Positions 9,101 to 17,302 are shown, counted from the stretch's first letter. The stretch is 64,000 bases of DNA from Litoribrevibacter albus (GCF_030159995.1 NZ_BSNM01000003.1:62001-126000), one strand, 5' to 3'. Made by a program: numbers and translations. Notes: a model not told the origin generated them from the letters alone.

Positions 9101-11546
9101 AACGCCGCGCTATAAGGAAGGCTACGAAAAAGGCGTTCATGATCATGATGCCGCCCTTATTCTGAAGCAGCTGCTTCCAGCGCTCGAAAGTGCCGACCTT
9201 TTGAAGTTTGATCCTAAGTGTCGGGCGTTAGCGCAGATCTTCTGGGCCAATATTCAGCACCTGGAACGTAAAGCCGATGAAGCATTATTAGCGATTAAAG
9301 AAACCTCAAGTGGATGGCAGGAACGTGCCCAATCGGCCGCCACTATGGTGGAAATCTTTAACAACGATCAAGCCATTAAATTGCTGATTGAGGAAGTGAA
9401 AGCGTGTCTGGTCACTTTCTATAGCCAGTACCCGGTAGAGCACTCGGAGCGTGACCTTGAGCGTACGGCTGAATATTTGGTGGCTGAACTGAGCCGGGAT
9501 CGTTTGGACTTCATTTCCAGCAAGTACGCTCAAAATCTGGTGGATGAACTCAAACGCAGTTTGGATGATGTTTCCTGGAAGCGTTATCAAGCGTCTCTAC
9601 AAAAACTGAAAGGGCAAGTGGCTGCGAGATGGTCACTCAGTGAATCCTGGTTAACAGCGATGGTTGAAGGTAAGTCTTTAACACAGTTAGCTCGTTACAT
9701 CCCGGAAGCTGTAGCACTGATTAACGCCGATGGCCGTATCGAACGTCGTCCGACCGAAGCCGATGTAGAGCTTAACATCACTGGGTTACTTGGGGATCAC
9801 CCGAGAATTTCTCAGCAGACCTTGTCGCTAACCTTGGATGAATTCCTGCAACGTCTGGATGATCACAAATACCGAGTGGTCAAAGGCTATCAGGATTACT
9901 TGCAGCTCAGACAAGACATCATTGATGAAGAGCGAGAACTGCTCAGGCTGGAATCCTTCAAGCCAAAACCGCTCAGTTCTTTCGTTCGAAACCGTTTGAT
10001 CAACGAATCCTATTTGCCGCTGATTGGTGACAACCTGGCCAAGCAAATGGGAACGGTGGGTGAGAACAAACGAACCGACCTGATGGGCTTGTTGATGATG
10101 ATCTCGCCACCGGGTTACGGTAAGACCACCTTGATGGAATACGTTGCCAATCGCCTGGGGCTGATCTTTATGAAGATCAACTGTCCGTCGCTTGGTCACG
10201 ATGTGTTGTCGCTTGATCCTTCACAGGCACCGAACGCGACGGCTCGTCAGGAACTGGAAAAACTCAATCTTGGTTTGGAAATGGGCAACAATGTGATGTT
10301 GTATCTGGATGATATTCAGCACACCGATCCCGAATTCCTTCAGAAGTTTATTTCCTTGTGTGATGGTACGCGTCGAATCGAAGGTGTATGGAAAGGTAAG
10401 CCAAAAACCTATGACATGCGCGGTAAGAAGTTCTGCGTGGTGATGGCGGGTAACCCGTACACGGAAACCGGTGAAGCCTTTAAAGTCCCAGACATGCTGG
10501 CCAACCGTGCCGATATTTATAACCTGGGTGATATTCTGGGCGGCATGGAAGAAGTGTTTGCCTTGAGTTACATCGAGAACAGTTTAACCTCGAATCCGGT
10601 GTTGGCACCGATGGCGACACGGGAAATGGACGATGTCTACAAACTGGTGAAGTTGGCGCAAGGTCAGAACATTGCTACTACCGATTTGAGCCACCAATAC
10701 AGTGGTGCAGAAATCAGTGAGATCACAGGCGTGTTGAAGAAACTCTTCACCATTCAGGACGTGGTGTTGAAGATCAACCAGCAGTACATCGCTTCTGCCG
10801 CACAGGATGATACCTACCGAACCGAACCCTCGTTCAAGTTGCAGGGCAGTTACCGCAACATGAACAAGATGTCGGAAAAAGTCTCGTCTGTGATGAACGA
10901 CGATGAGCTGATGCAAATGATCTCGGATCACTATCTCGGTGAGTCTCAATTGCTGACTTCCGGTGCCGAAGAGAACTTGCTAAAACTGGCGGAGTTACGC
11001 GGCAACATGACGGCGGAAGAAGCGGCACGTTGGCAACAAATTAAGAAGGACTTCCTTCGTAATAAAGCCATGGGCGGTGATGATTCGGATGTCGGCTCCA
11101 AGGTGGTAGCGCAACTGGTTGACTTGGCTGATGGCATCAAGCAATTAGGATTAGTGGCTGAAGCGGCAGCTAAACCAAATGCAGGAAGCACGGAGACTCC
11201 GGTTAAATTTGACCAGTTGGATGTCATTAATGAATCCTTGATTCGCATTGGTGACATGCTGGCTCAATCGGAAGCGTTGGCTGCGGATGCTTCAAATAGC
11301 GTGAGTGCATTGGATTTGTCGAAAGCGATTGAATTGCCGAAGCTGGAAGTCACGCATCAACCTGATCCTGATGTGAATAAAGTGCTAAGAGTCCTGGCCT
11401 TCACTTTGCGTAAGGGTATCTTCCCTCTGATTCGCGGTATGAATCAACGTATGGATCATGAACTGAAAACGCATGAAAAGATGGAAGCAATCCAAGCCCA
11501 ATTACAGCAATTGGAATCGGAGTTTCCAACGGACGGGAAATCGTAA
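6120..11546 (+). CDS. Giant coiled-coil AAA ATPase ('DNA repair ATPase' type)
   Basis: An 1808-residue protein. Residues about 60-520 are strand-rich with recurring Trp/Asp turns, suggesting a propeller-like region. About 530-890 are largely coiled coil, about 890-1310 mixed. An AAA-type ATPase core follows: Walker A SPPGYGKTT at 1329-1337 and Walker B ending in D1397-D1398 (VMLYLDDIQ), with a conserved VVMAGNPYTETGEAF stretch that resembles a sensor region. The C-terminal 300 residues are helical. Proteins of this kind are commonly named DNA repair ATPase, but the function is unproven. Position directly after the flotillin gene suggests a membrane-associated remodelling machine (inference). 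Confidence 0.8.
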   Translation: MVQQDQSTSSDNSQVKSQNNSAAGSGHVEAAVAQGGAYEVIRKRLTDQGKTLYQQTHALNEARLSEFGSSDMSVVSRVRIRTENNSVARDMVQVGDYLLFGYNVFLGLKKETKIEDVFSLFRLKEDGDNYDLEPADLSSSFLAQSSFVSDFDELYRYYKHTKLVQLTVKQGKLLAGFQIGERLEDIRVFRWSVSADGKDIKYIDNRGERDIQLPPSYDFEWVATSREDVVHGRHAHINILDKVFVETIGGDLTIKVENNTEDGLGIYREPVDDQTQSLDDADIQYAQLGELILLKILPYRETNWRYLIFNGLTEEVLRIDAIGQSCVQLPEDHGVIFPGGYYLQTGEYKTFDLELIDPETQPLKFKRAIRSPNGEDVLYVFYEQDSGTFGLFAYNLISKELQNPIYGHGYALFDDGKLVIFSAEQEPTRVHPMQIWQTPFVSQEFASQAEVSQTFFGRIGNAALVRGVSDLYSICRLIDNQMVSVRMYEELSKTASKVFDSHYWIENYKPEGQDSSPLAELLREVTKTSELVIDEFEKVESIRRQSEQSMKDAEAGQTEILQSLRPENWETAEHYVEALDRLRRQRGHLATIKEYRYIDLDRIAALDEQLVEAQERVSEETVTFLSDEDSLVPYLEKIDEINKEVEQAETNATLEPLIETIESTASGLDLLSELMATLKVQDTTVRTRIVDSISEVYSKLNQSKATARHKQKNLGSEEAIAQFGAQFKLFSQSISNALSMATTPEKCEEQLSRLLVQLEELESQFSEFDQFLSDIMAKREEVYESFESHKQQLLDERQRKAQSVADAAARILGSIERRSFKFTEADELNTYFASDALVLKIREMVARLRELESAVKADDIESRFKAIQEQALRSLRDKTDIYEDGGNVIKLGPRHKFSVNTQELDLTIIPRDGVLNSHLTGTDFFEPIERPELLALKSYWDMTLESETSDVYRAEYLAYLILNAAPKGEEVTLEELNDALLDDQKLLKLVRAFATPRYKEGYEKGVHDHDAALILKQLLPALESADLLKFDPKCRALAQIFWANIQHLERKADEALLAIKETSSGWQERAQSAATMVEIFNNDQAIKLLIEEVKACLVTFYSQYPVEHSERDLERTAEYLVAELSRDRLDFISSKYAQNLVDELKRSLDDVSWKRYQASLQKLKGQVAARWSLSESWLTAMVEGKSLTQLARYIPEAVALINADGRIERRPTEADVELNITGLLGDHPRISQQTLSLTLDEFLQRLDDHKYRVVKGYQDYLQLRQDIIDEERELLRLESFKPKPLSSFVRNRLINESYLPLIGDNLAKQMGTVGENKRTDLMGLLMMISPPGYGKTTLMEYVANRLGLIFMKINCPSLGHDVLSLDPSQAPNATARQELEKLNLGLEMGNNVMLYLDDIQHTDPEFLQKFISLCDGTRRIEGVWKGKPKTYDMRGKKFCVVMAGNPYTETGEAFKVPDMLANRADIYNLGDILGGMEEVFALSYIENSLTSNPVLAPMATREMDDVYKLVKLAQGQNIATTDLSHQYSGAEISEITGVLKKLFTIQDVVLKINQQYIASAAQDDTYRTEPSFKLQGSYRNMNKMSEKVSSVMNDDELMQMISDHYLGESQLLTSGAEENLLKLAELRGNMTAEEAARWQQIKKDFLRNKAMGGDDSDVGSKVVAQLVDLADGIKQLGLVAEAAAKPNAGSTETPVKFDQLDVINESLIRIGDMLAQSEALAADASNSVSALDLSKAIELPKLEVTHQPDPDVNKVLRVLAFTLRKGIFPLIRGMNQRMDHELKTHEKMEAIQAQLQQLESEFPTDGKS

Positions 11547-11576
11547 ACCCAGCGTAAGTTGCGCTTGGGTTACGAG

Positions 11577-12167
11577 ATGCCGAACATGAAGCAAAGCAGG
11601 CGTAGAGGTTTGTTTCATAAGATCGAAATCATCGCTTTGCTCTGCGGAGCGATGATTGCTGTTCATGTGTTCAATGGCCTAGCGAATGGTGCCTTGTTTC
11701 AGTTTGGCATATACCCCAGAGATACTGACCGATTATTCCATGTGGTGACCGCACCTTGGATTCATGGTTCTCTGGGCCATCTATTCAATAATTTGGCTGG
11801 CATGATCGTCTTTAGCTGGTTGTGCTTGATTCGATCCGTCCGGTTATATGTCTTCAGCAGTGTGGTGATCGTTCTCGTTTGTGGCTTACTCGTCTGGCTG
11901 TTCGGTCGAGAGGCCAATCACATCGGTGCCAGTGGCTGGATCTTTGGTTTATGGAGCTTGAGCATTGCGTTGGCGTGGTTTGATCGCCGATTAGTGAATA
12001 TCCTCATCGCCGTATTGGTGATTCTGTTTTACGGCGGAATGGTGGTGGGTATCTTACCGCAAGACTCAGATGTTTCGTTTGAATCGCATTTGTTTGGTGC
12101 GCTAGCGGGAATCTTAGCGGCTTGGCTTTCCAATATTCCGGCCATTAAAAAACGGCTTCGAGAATAG
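11577..12167 (+). CDS. Rhomboid family intramembrane serine protease
   Basis: Start taken at the ATG at 11577; an in-frame TTG at 11559 is possible but less likely. The 196-residue protein has about six membrane segments. Rhomboid signatures are present: HGSLGHLFNN in the second helix region, GASGWIFG with the catalytic Ser, and the His in SHLFGALAG near the C-terminus. Rhomboids cut single-pass proteins within the membrane. It starts 30 bases after the ATPase gene, so it is probably cotranscribed. Together with the divergent M48 protease it gives the locus two membrane proteases of different mechanism. Confidence 0.88.
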   Translation: MPNMKQSRRRGLFHKIEIIALLCGAMIAVHVFNGLANGALFQFGIYPRDTDRLFHVVTAPWIHGSLGHLFNNLAGMIVFSWLCLIRSVRLYVFSSVVIVLVCGLLVWLFGREANHIGASGWIFGLWSLSIALAWFDRRLVNILIAVLVILFYGGMVVGILPQDSDVSFESHLFGALAGILAAWLSNIPAIKKRLRE

Positions 12168-12221
12168 AAAAACAAGAACGGAACGAGCAAGTAATAATAA
12201 AAAAGTGAAAGGGAAATAGCT

Positions 12222-12764
12222 ATGAAATGTCCTGCGTGTCATGGTTCAGATTTAGAGCCAAAACAATTGGAAGAAGGGTTGGTTGCAGCGTCTTGCAGTG
12301 AATGTGATGGAGCGCTGTTGTCATTGATTAACTATCGCTATTGGGCTCAACATACCGATCTATCAAAAGAAGAGGGTGAGTTGGAATCTTTAGAGGCGTC
12401 GGAAAATCCCGAAGAAAAGGCTCAGGTGTGCCCAAAATGCGCTCGTTTGATGACTAAGTTCAAAATCGGGTTGATGACGGCCAATCAACTTGATTTATGC
12501 AGTCATTGTGATGAAGCCTGGTTAGATAAAGGTGAATGGCGATTACTCAAGCAGTTGGATCTGCATGGTCAACTACCGAAGATTTTCACCGAAGCCTGGC
12601 AGCGTGGCATTCGTAAAGAACGGATGTATAACGTCGTTAAACAACGATATGTAGATCTCATTGGTGAAGAAGATTTTGATCGTGTTGAGCAGTTTAAGCA
12701 GTGGTTGGATAAACACCCTCAACGTGACGACATCAAACAGTTTGTGATTACTTCCTACGAGTAA
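12222..12764 (+). CDS. Double zinc-ribbon protein (TFIIB-type zf domain)
   Basis: The 180-residue protein has two zinc-ribbon modules. The first is CPACHGSDLEP with a CSEC partner (residues 4-30). The second is CPKCARLM followed by LCSHCDEAWLDKGEW (about 70-108), the second being the hallmark of the small zf-TFIIB family. The remaining C-terminus is charged and helical. The Shine-Dalgarno is AAAGGGAA. It lies in the same transcription direction, 54 bases after the rhomboid gene. Its function is unknown; such proteins often act as metal-binding adaptors. Confidence 0.75.
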   Translation: MKCPACHGSDLEPKQLEEGLVAASCSECDGALLSLINYRYWAQHTDLSKEEGELESLEASENPEEKAQVCPKCARLMTKFKIGLMTANQLDLCSHCDEAWLDKGEWRLLKQLDLHGQLPKIFTEAWQRGIRKERMYNVVKQRYVDLIGEEDFDRVEQFKQWLDKHPQRDDIKQFVITSYE

Positions 12765-12796
12765 TGTAAATGAATTCAACGCAGTAAGGAGACGAA

Positions 12797-13480
12797 ATGC
12801 GTTTGCAGGAATTGGAAAAGTGGTTGGTAGAGGCGTTGGAAGACGCCAAGTTAGATAATGCTGAAAAAGCGGAGTTACGAGAAATTGTTCCGACGTTAAC
12901 TCTGGAAGAAGGGCGTTTCGTTCGCAATAAAGCCTTTGCATTGGCCAGAGACGTAATCCGGGAAGACGTTAATCTGACCATGCCGGTGTTGAAATGGTTA
13001 GAGCAGGTTGTGAAAACCTTGGATTCAGCAGAAAACCCAACCTCGATTGCGAGCAGCGCATGCTTTAGCCCAGGTGATGAGTGTCGCCGCAAGATTGTGG
13101 ATTTGTGTCATGGTGCTCGTCGTTCCATCGATATCTGTGTGTTTACCATTTCGGATGACAGTTTGAGCGATGCAATATTCAAAGCGCATCAGCGGGGTGT
13201 TCAGGTTCGAGTGATCACTGATAACGACAAGGCGAATGATCTTGGCAGTGATGTGGATGAACTGAGTAAGAAAGGTGTGCCGCTTCGGATGGACCGAACT
13301 GACAACCACATGCACCACAAGTTTGCCGTGTTTGATCAAACGACTTTGTTGAACGGTAGCTTTAACTGGACTCGAAGCGCTTCCCGGTACAATCAGGAAA
13401 ACATTGCCGTCAGTGGCGATGTACGATTGTTGGAGCGTTTTAACAGTGAATTTGAGCGTTTGTGGAAAGAGTTTGCTTAA
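12797..13480 (+). CDS. TerB-like helical domain fused to single-HKD phospholipase-D-like domain
   Basis: The 227-residue protein is preceded by AAGGAGA. Residues 1-75 form acidic helices (EDAKLDNAEKAELREIV) like those of the small TerB-like protein at 2838. Residues about 95-225 form a PLD-like domain with one HxKxxxxD motif (HHKFAVFD, about residues 173-180) followed by LNGSFNWT. Single-HKD proteins of the Nuc type act as dimers, cleaving nucleic acid or phospholipid phosphodiesters. It is the last gene of the operon, before a strong terminator. The substrate here is unknown. Confidence 0.8.
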   Translation: MRLQELEKWLVEALEDAKLDNAEKAELREIVPTLTLEEGRFVRNKAFALARDVIREDVNLTMPVLKWLEQVVKTLDSAENPTSIASSACFSPGDECRRKIVDLCHGARRSIDICVFTISDDSLSDAIFKAHQRGVQVRVITDNDKANDLGSDVDELSKKGVPLRMDRTDNHMHHKFAVFDQTTLLNGSFNWTRSASRYNQENIAVSGDVRLLERFNSEFERLWKEFA

Positions 13481-13511
13481 GGCCCTTTCGTTACGGACGT
13501 TATTTACAAAT

Positions 13512-13550
13512 AAAAACAGCCCTGAAGAGGAAACCTTCAGGGCTGTTTTT
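13512..13550. terminator. Bidirectional Rho-independent terminator
   Basis: AAAAACAGCCCTGAAG (13512-13527) pairs perfectly with CTTCAGGGCTGTTTTT (13535-13550) across a 7-base loop. A and T runs on the two flanks let it work for both the stress operon (+) and bluB (-), which converge here. Confidence 0.93.
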
Positions 13551-13611
13551 GTATGTGATCGGGCATTTAAAGAATGCGCTTAATGAACGTATTTAAAGAA
13601 AGCACTTAAAT

Positions 13612-14364
13612 CTAACGCACCGGAAAACCAGTCGGGAAGTCGGACATCTCGGCTAAGGTTGATAGCAACTCCTGATCATCTGAGGACTGGGCTGAACCTT
13701 CCCACTCTTCAAAATTTACCAGATCACTGATCTCCATTCTTGGTAACCAGCCTTTCGTCTCTAACTCTGGCTTGTCTTTAAAGTGCTCCACGTAGCCGAT
13801 GCACAGGTAAGCAATGGGCACCACATGCTCAGGGATACCCAGGGTCGCTTTCAACTCATCTTCATGCATGATACTCACCCAGCCAACCCCTAAACCTTCT
13901 GTACGTGCGGCTAACCATAAGTTTTGTACCGCACAGACGGAGCTGTAGAGGTCCATGGTTTTCATATGCGTTCGACCGAGCACAGGTTTGCCGGTTCGGG
14001 TTCGGTCACAAGTGATGCAGAGATTAATCGGCGACTCTAAGATGCCTTCCAACTTTAAGTTCTTGTAGGTTTTCTGTTTGTCCTTATCGAACAGTTCTAC
14101 CGCTTCTTTGTTCGCTTTTGAGAACAGCTGGTGTACCTGCTGTTTTTTCTGCTGAGAACGAATCACCAGAAAATTCCAGGGTTGCATGAAACCTACAGAA
14201 GGCGCATGGTGTGCGGCATAAAGAACACGCGCTAATACCTCGTCGGGCACGGTAGTAGGTAAAAACTGACCACGAACATCACGACGATTAAACACGGTTT
14301 TGTAGAGCGCATCACGCTCTGCCTCGGCAAAACGATGGCGCTCAGTAAGAGAGCTGGATTCCAT
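13612..14364 (-). CDS. bluB: 5,6-dimethylbenzimidazole synthase
   Basis: BluB is an oxygen-dependent flavin-cannibalising nitroreductase-fold enzyme that makes the lower ligand base of B12 from FMNH2. I start at the ATG at 14364 (MESSSLTERHRFAE), behind AAGGGGAC, rather than the longer frame to 14421, which would run into the riboswitch. The 250 residues contain FNRRDVRGQFLP, HHAPSVGFMQPWNF and GLGVGWVSI, typical of BluB. A cobalamin riboswitch and a good promoter lie upstream on the same strand. It stands alone on the - strand beside the lower-ligand assembly genes. Its presence implies aerobic DMB synthesis. Confidence 0.93.
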   Translation of the reverse strand: MESSSLTERHRFAEAERDALYKTVFNRRDVRGQFLPTTVPDEVLARVLYAAHHAPSVGFMQPWNFLVIRSQQKKQQVHQLFSKANKEAVELFDKDKQKTYKNLKLEGILESPINLCITCDRTRTGKPVLGRTHMKTMDLYSSVCAVQNLWLAARTEGLGVGWVSIMHEDELKATLGIPEHVVPIAYLCIGYVEHFKDKPELETKGWLPRMEISDLVNFEEWEGSAQSSDDQELLSTLAEMSDFPTGFPVR

Positions 14365-14419
14365 ATTAGTCCCCTTCAATGGAATGTGCGTGCAGGGTCC
14401 AGCTACAGCGCAGTTACAC

Positions 14420-14650
14420 AATCAGGCCGGTCTACTGACTGAGGGTCATCCTTATACATCGCCTTCCCGGTGCTCAATTGAACAAGTCCAGTGGCTTGGC
14501 TGTGTATCACAGCCGATTGATGTATAAGTCGCCATCACAGGGCTGGGCGCGTTCCGGATTGTCACCGGATTCCCGATTCTCCCTCGGTGAAGCTGCGTTC
14601 ATAATGATTATTTTTCATTAGAGCGACTGCTTTACACCTTGGGCACCTGA
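14420..14650 (-). promoter_or_regulatory. Cobalamin riboswitch upstream of bluB
   Basis: Read on the - strand, the element starts with AGGTGCC near 14648. It carries the core GAATCCGGTGACAATCCGG near 14555-14580 and ends with the B12-box-like GTCAGTAGACCGGCCTG near 14425-14443. Order and spacing match the cobalamin riboswitch, with a somewhat degenerate B12 box. It lies between a sigma70 promoter and the bluB ribosome site, so B12 should repress bluB. Confidence 0.88.
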
Positions 14651-14663
14651 CGTTTTGACAAGC

Positions 14664-14692
14664 TTTATAGGAGTTTAGCCTGGTTGGGTCAA
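14664..14692 (-). promoter_or_regulatory. Sigma70 promoter of the bluB riboswitch transcript
   Basis: On the - strand, TTGACC (14692-14687), a 17-base spacer and TATAAA (14669-14664) lie just upstream of the riboswitch 5' end. Confidence 0.75.
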
Positions 14693-14794
14693 GGAGAATT
14701 CTTAGGGATTTAGTTGACCTGCTTTCCCGTCAGCCGATAAAGTGGCAGCCTCGTGATTTATTCTTCTTTGGTCATTCAGGTTTAAGGGAAAGCC

Positions 14795-15337
14795 GTGCTT
14801 GAACTCATTTTAGGTGGTGCTCGTTCAGGAAAGAGTCGATTTGCTGAAGAACGGGCGTTGGCTTCAGGCAAACAACTTGTCTATCTGGCTACCGCAGAAA
14901 CCCGGGATCGGGAAATGTCGGAACGCGTTAAACTGCATCAAGCCCGTCGCTCTGATCAATGGTCTTTGATTGAAGAACCGCTTGCGTTGGCTGAAGTCTT
15001 AAAACAGCACAGTCGAGCCGATAACTGTATTCTGGTGGATTGTTTAACCTTGTGGCTGACCAACTGTTTGTTGCAATCTGAAAATGTTCAGCAAGATCAG
15101 GCGTGGCAATCGGAGCGAGCTAAATTACTCGATACCCTACAGACGCTACCCGGTGATGTTATTTTTGTGAGTAACGAAGTCGGTCAAGGTGTGGTGCCGA
15201 TGGGGGAATTGTCCCGAAAGTTTGTCGATGAGGCCGGTTGGTTGCATCAGGATTTAGCCAAACTCTGTGATACCGTGGTGTTTGTGGTGGCCGGTCTGCC
15301 CCAATTCCTCAAATCCTCCTCAATTCCTAAAACCTAG
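14795..15337 (+). CDS. cobU: Adenosylcobinamide kinase / guanylyltransferase
   Basis: CobU phosphorylates adenosylcobinamide and then transfers GMP, giving AdoCbi-GDP for the nucleotide loop. The start is a GTG at 14795 with AAGGGA upstream. The 180-residue length is standard. The P-loop GGARSGKSRFAE is at residues 7-18, and FVSNEVGQGVVPMGELSR, a conserved CobU segment, lies in the second half. It begins a four-gene nucleotide-loop group, cobU-cobT-cobC-cobS. Confidence 0.95.
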   Translation: MLELILGGARSGKSRFAEERALASGKQLVYLATAETRDREMSERVKLHQARRSDQWSLIEEPLALAEVLKQHSRADNCILVDCLTLWLTNCLLQSENVQQDQAWQSERAKLLDTLQTLPGDVIFVSNEVGQGVVPMGELSRKFVDEAGWLHQDLAKLCDTVVFVVAGLPQFLKSSSIPKT

Positions 15338-15373
15338 TTCTTAACTTATTTTTTGTCTTTAAAGGATCTGACT

Positions 15374-16444
15374 ATGACTGCCTGGTGGACTCAAGCGATT
15401 CAACAGCCTAATGCAGAACAAGGTGAGCAAGCATCGGCTCATCAAAATCAGCTGACTAAGCCACCGGGATCATTGGGGCAGTTGGAAGACATTGCAATCC
15501 AATTGGCGGCTAATCAAAACACGTTGAAGCCGAAAGTCGATAACGTCGCCATACGCGTGTTTGCTGGCGATCATGGCGTTGTGGAAGAAGGTGTCTCTGC
15601 CTTTCCTCAAGCGGTTACTGTCGAAATGATTAAAAATTTCTGTGCCGGTGGTGCGGCCATCAGTGTGTTGGCGAAAGAGCAGGGCGCGGATTTCCAAGTG
15701 GTCAATGTTGGAACGGCAACGCCAGTGGAGGACCATCCTAAATTGATCAATCAACCGGTTGCAGCGGGCACTCAAAACTTTTGTCAGCAGGCAGCAATGA
15801 CCGAGGCTGAATTTGAAGCCGCGCTTGGGTTGGGCAAATCCATTGCAGAACAAGCCCATCAAGAGGGTGCCCAACTCTTTATTGGCGGTGAGATGGGGAT
15901 CGGCAACACCACAGCGGCGTCGGCCGTTGCCGCTGCCTTGATTCAGGATGAGTTAACGCTCGAACAAAAAGTCCTGGCATTGGTTGGACGCGGCACTGGC
16001 GTCGATGATAAGGGATTAACCATCAAACAACAGGCTGTAATGCGGGCGTTAGCGCTTCATCAGGATTCAATCAGTGATCCGGTATTAGCGCTACAAGCCG
16101 TTGGTGGCTTGGAAATTGTTGCGCTAACCGGTGCCTATCTCCGTTGTGGACAATTAGGTGTGACTGTTTTGGTGGATGGGTTTATCTGTTCCGTTGCTGC
16201 ATTAGCGGCGCTTAGCATCAATGAAAAGCTCAGACCTTGGTTGATCTTTGCTCATCAGTCAGAAGAGTCCGGGCATCAAAAAGTATTGCAGGCATTGGAT
16301 GCCAAACCTTTGTTAAACCTGGGAATGCGTTTGGGCGAAGCCAGTGGAGCGGCTGTGGCCCTACCGTTGCTTAGATTAGCCTGTTCACTCCATTCCTCTA
16401 TGGCAACCTTTGAGTCGGCGGGGGTTAGTAACTCAGACGATTAA
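15374..16444 (+). CDS. cobT: Nicotinate-nucleotide--dimethylbenzimidazole phosphoribosyltransferase
   Basis: CobT makes alpha-ribazole phosphate from DMB and nicotinate mononucleotide. I start at the ATG at 15374 (AAAGGA upstream) instead of the in-frame TTG at 15353. The 356-residue protein contains LTKPPGSLGQLE near the N-terminus, FAGDHGVVEEGVSAFPQ, and GGEMGIGNTTAASAV, all conserved in CobT. The gene follows cobU by 36 bases and uses the base made by the nearby bluB. Confidence 0.95.
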   Translation: MTAWWTQAIQQPNAEQGEQASAHQNQLTKPPGSLGQLEDIAIQLAANQNTLKPKVDNVAIRVFAGDHGVVEEGVSAFPQAVTVEMIKNFCAGGAAISVLAKEQGADFQVVNVGTATPVEDHPKLINQPVAAGTQNFCQQAAMTEAEFEAALGLGKSIAEQAHQEGAQLFIGGEMGIGNTTAASAVAAALIQDELTLEQKVLALVGRGTGVDDKGLTIKQQAVMRALALHQDSISDPVLALQAVGGLEIVALTGAYLRCGQLGVTVLVDGFICSVAALAALSINEKLRPWLIFAHQSEESGHQKVLQALDAKPLLNLGMRLGEASGAAVALPLLRLACSLHSSMATFESAGVSNSDD

Positions 16445-16558
16445 TGATTCTTTCGTCATTCTGTACTGATTGCTTTGTACTTGTACACACTAAGGACGTG
16501 CTGTGAATATCTCAAATCGACGAATTCCTTCTAAGCTATGGAATGTGGAGGTTAGCTT

Positions 16559-17236
16559 ATGACGCAAACCACAAGAGTTGATCTCTTGAGACATGGCGAA
16601 TGTGAGGGTGCCCAATCGATTTATCGGGGCATCATTGATAGTCCGTTAAGTAAAGACGGTTGGGAAACCATGAATAAGGCTGTCGTTTCCGTTGTGTCCG
16701 ATTGGGATGTGATCATTACGTCCCCCAAGCAACGGTGTCGGCGATACGCGATGGCGTTGGCAGAAGATCTGATGCGACCTTTCGAGATCAACTCCGGTTT
16801 TAGGGAAATTAACTTTGGCCGCTGGGAAGGTTTGACCTTTAGGGATGTATGGAAGGCGGAAGCTGATAACGTTAAAGCCTTTTATTCCGACCCTGAGAGT
16901 AACCCGCATGGCGGGGAATCTGTTGCACAAATGACGGATCGGGTGATGGCGGCTTGGGCTGAGATCTTACAACGCCATCGGGGAAAACGTATTTTATTGG
17001 TGAATCACGGCGGAATCATGCGCGTGCTTCTGTCCGAGCTGCTATCGATTCCAATGACATCGGTCTCTAAGATGAATGTGCCCTATGGTTGTTTAACTCG
17101 CTTCTCTGTGTTCTTTGATGAGAAAGTGTCTAATAAGGCAGTATCTAATGAGGCTGTATCTAATGAGAAAGCATCTGATGGCAAAGAGAATGAGCAGTAT
17201 CATCCGATGATGGAGTTTCATAACAAAGCTGGATGA
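16559..17236 (+). CDS. cobC: Histidine phosphatase, probable alpha-ribazole phosphatase
   Basis: The N-terminal LLRHGECEG (phosphohistidine RHG motif, residues 9-17) and LVNHGGIMRVL (second catalytic His) identify the histidine-phosphatase superfamily. Location between cobT and cobS supports CobC, which removes the phosphate of alpha-ribazole phosphate or adenosylcobalamin phosphate. GGAGG precedes the ATG. The 225-residue length is slightly long because of a low-complexity tail of VSNEA-type pentapeptide repeats from 15-bp DNA repeats. Confidence 0.85.
   Translation: MTQTTRVDLLRHGECEGAQSIYRGIIDSPLSKDGWETMNKAVVSVVSDWDVIITSPKQRCRRYAMALAEDLMRPFEINSGFREINFGRWEGLTFRDVWKAEADNVKAFYSDPESNPHGGESVAQMTDRVMAAWAEILQRHRGKRILLVNHGGIMRVLLSELLSIPMTSVSKMNVPYGCLTRFSVFFDEKVSNKAVSNEAVSNEKASDGKENEQYHPMMEFHNKAG
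17126..17185 (+). repeat. 15-bp tandem repeats in the cobC 3' end
   Basis: Four consecutive 15-base units (17126, 17141, 17156, 17171) with consensus GTATCTAATGAGGCA encode VSNKA, VSNEA, VSNEK and ASDGK. They extend the C-terminus beyond the phosphatase domain. Confidence 0.85.
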
Positions 17237-17302
17237 AACGCTTGCTGAACGCTCTTTCTTACCTTTGAACCATCCTATGGAATTAAAACGAAAAGGACAG
17301 AT

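Noticed and set aside
11559-11576. TTG start for the rhomboid gene
   Set aside because: The ATG at 11577 is available and the extra six residues do not match the family.
14600-14620. Fur-box-like ATAATGATTATTTTTCATTA
   Set aside because: Only partial match to the Fur consensus and it lies inside the riboswitch leader of bluB; chance in AT-rich DNA is likely.
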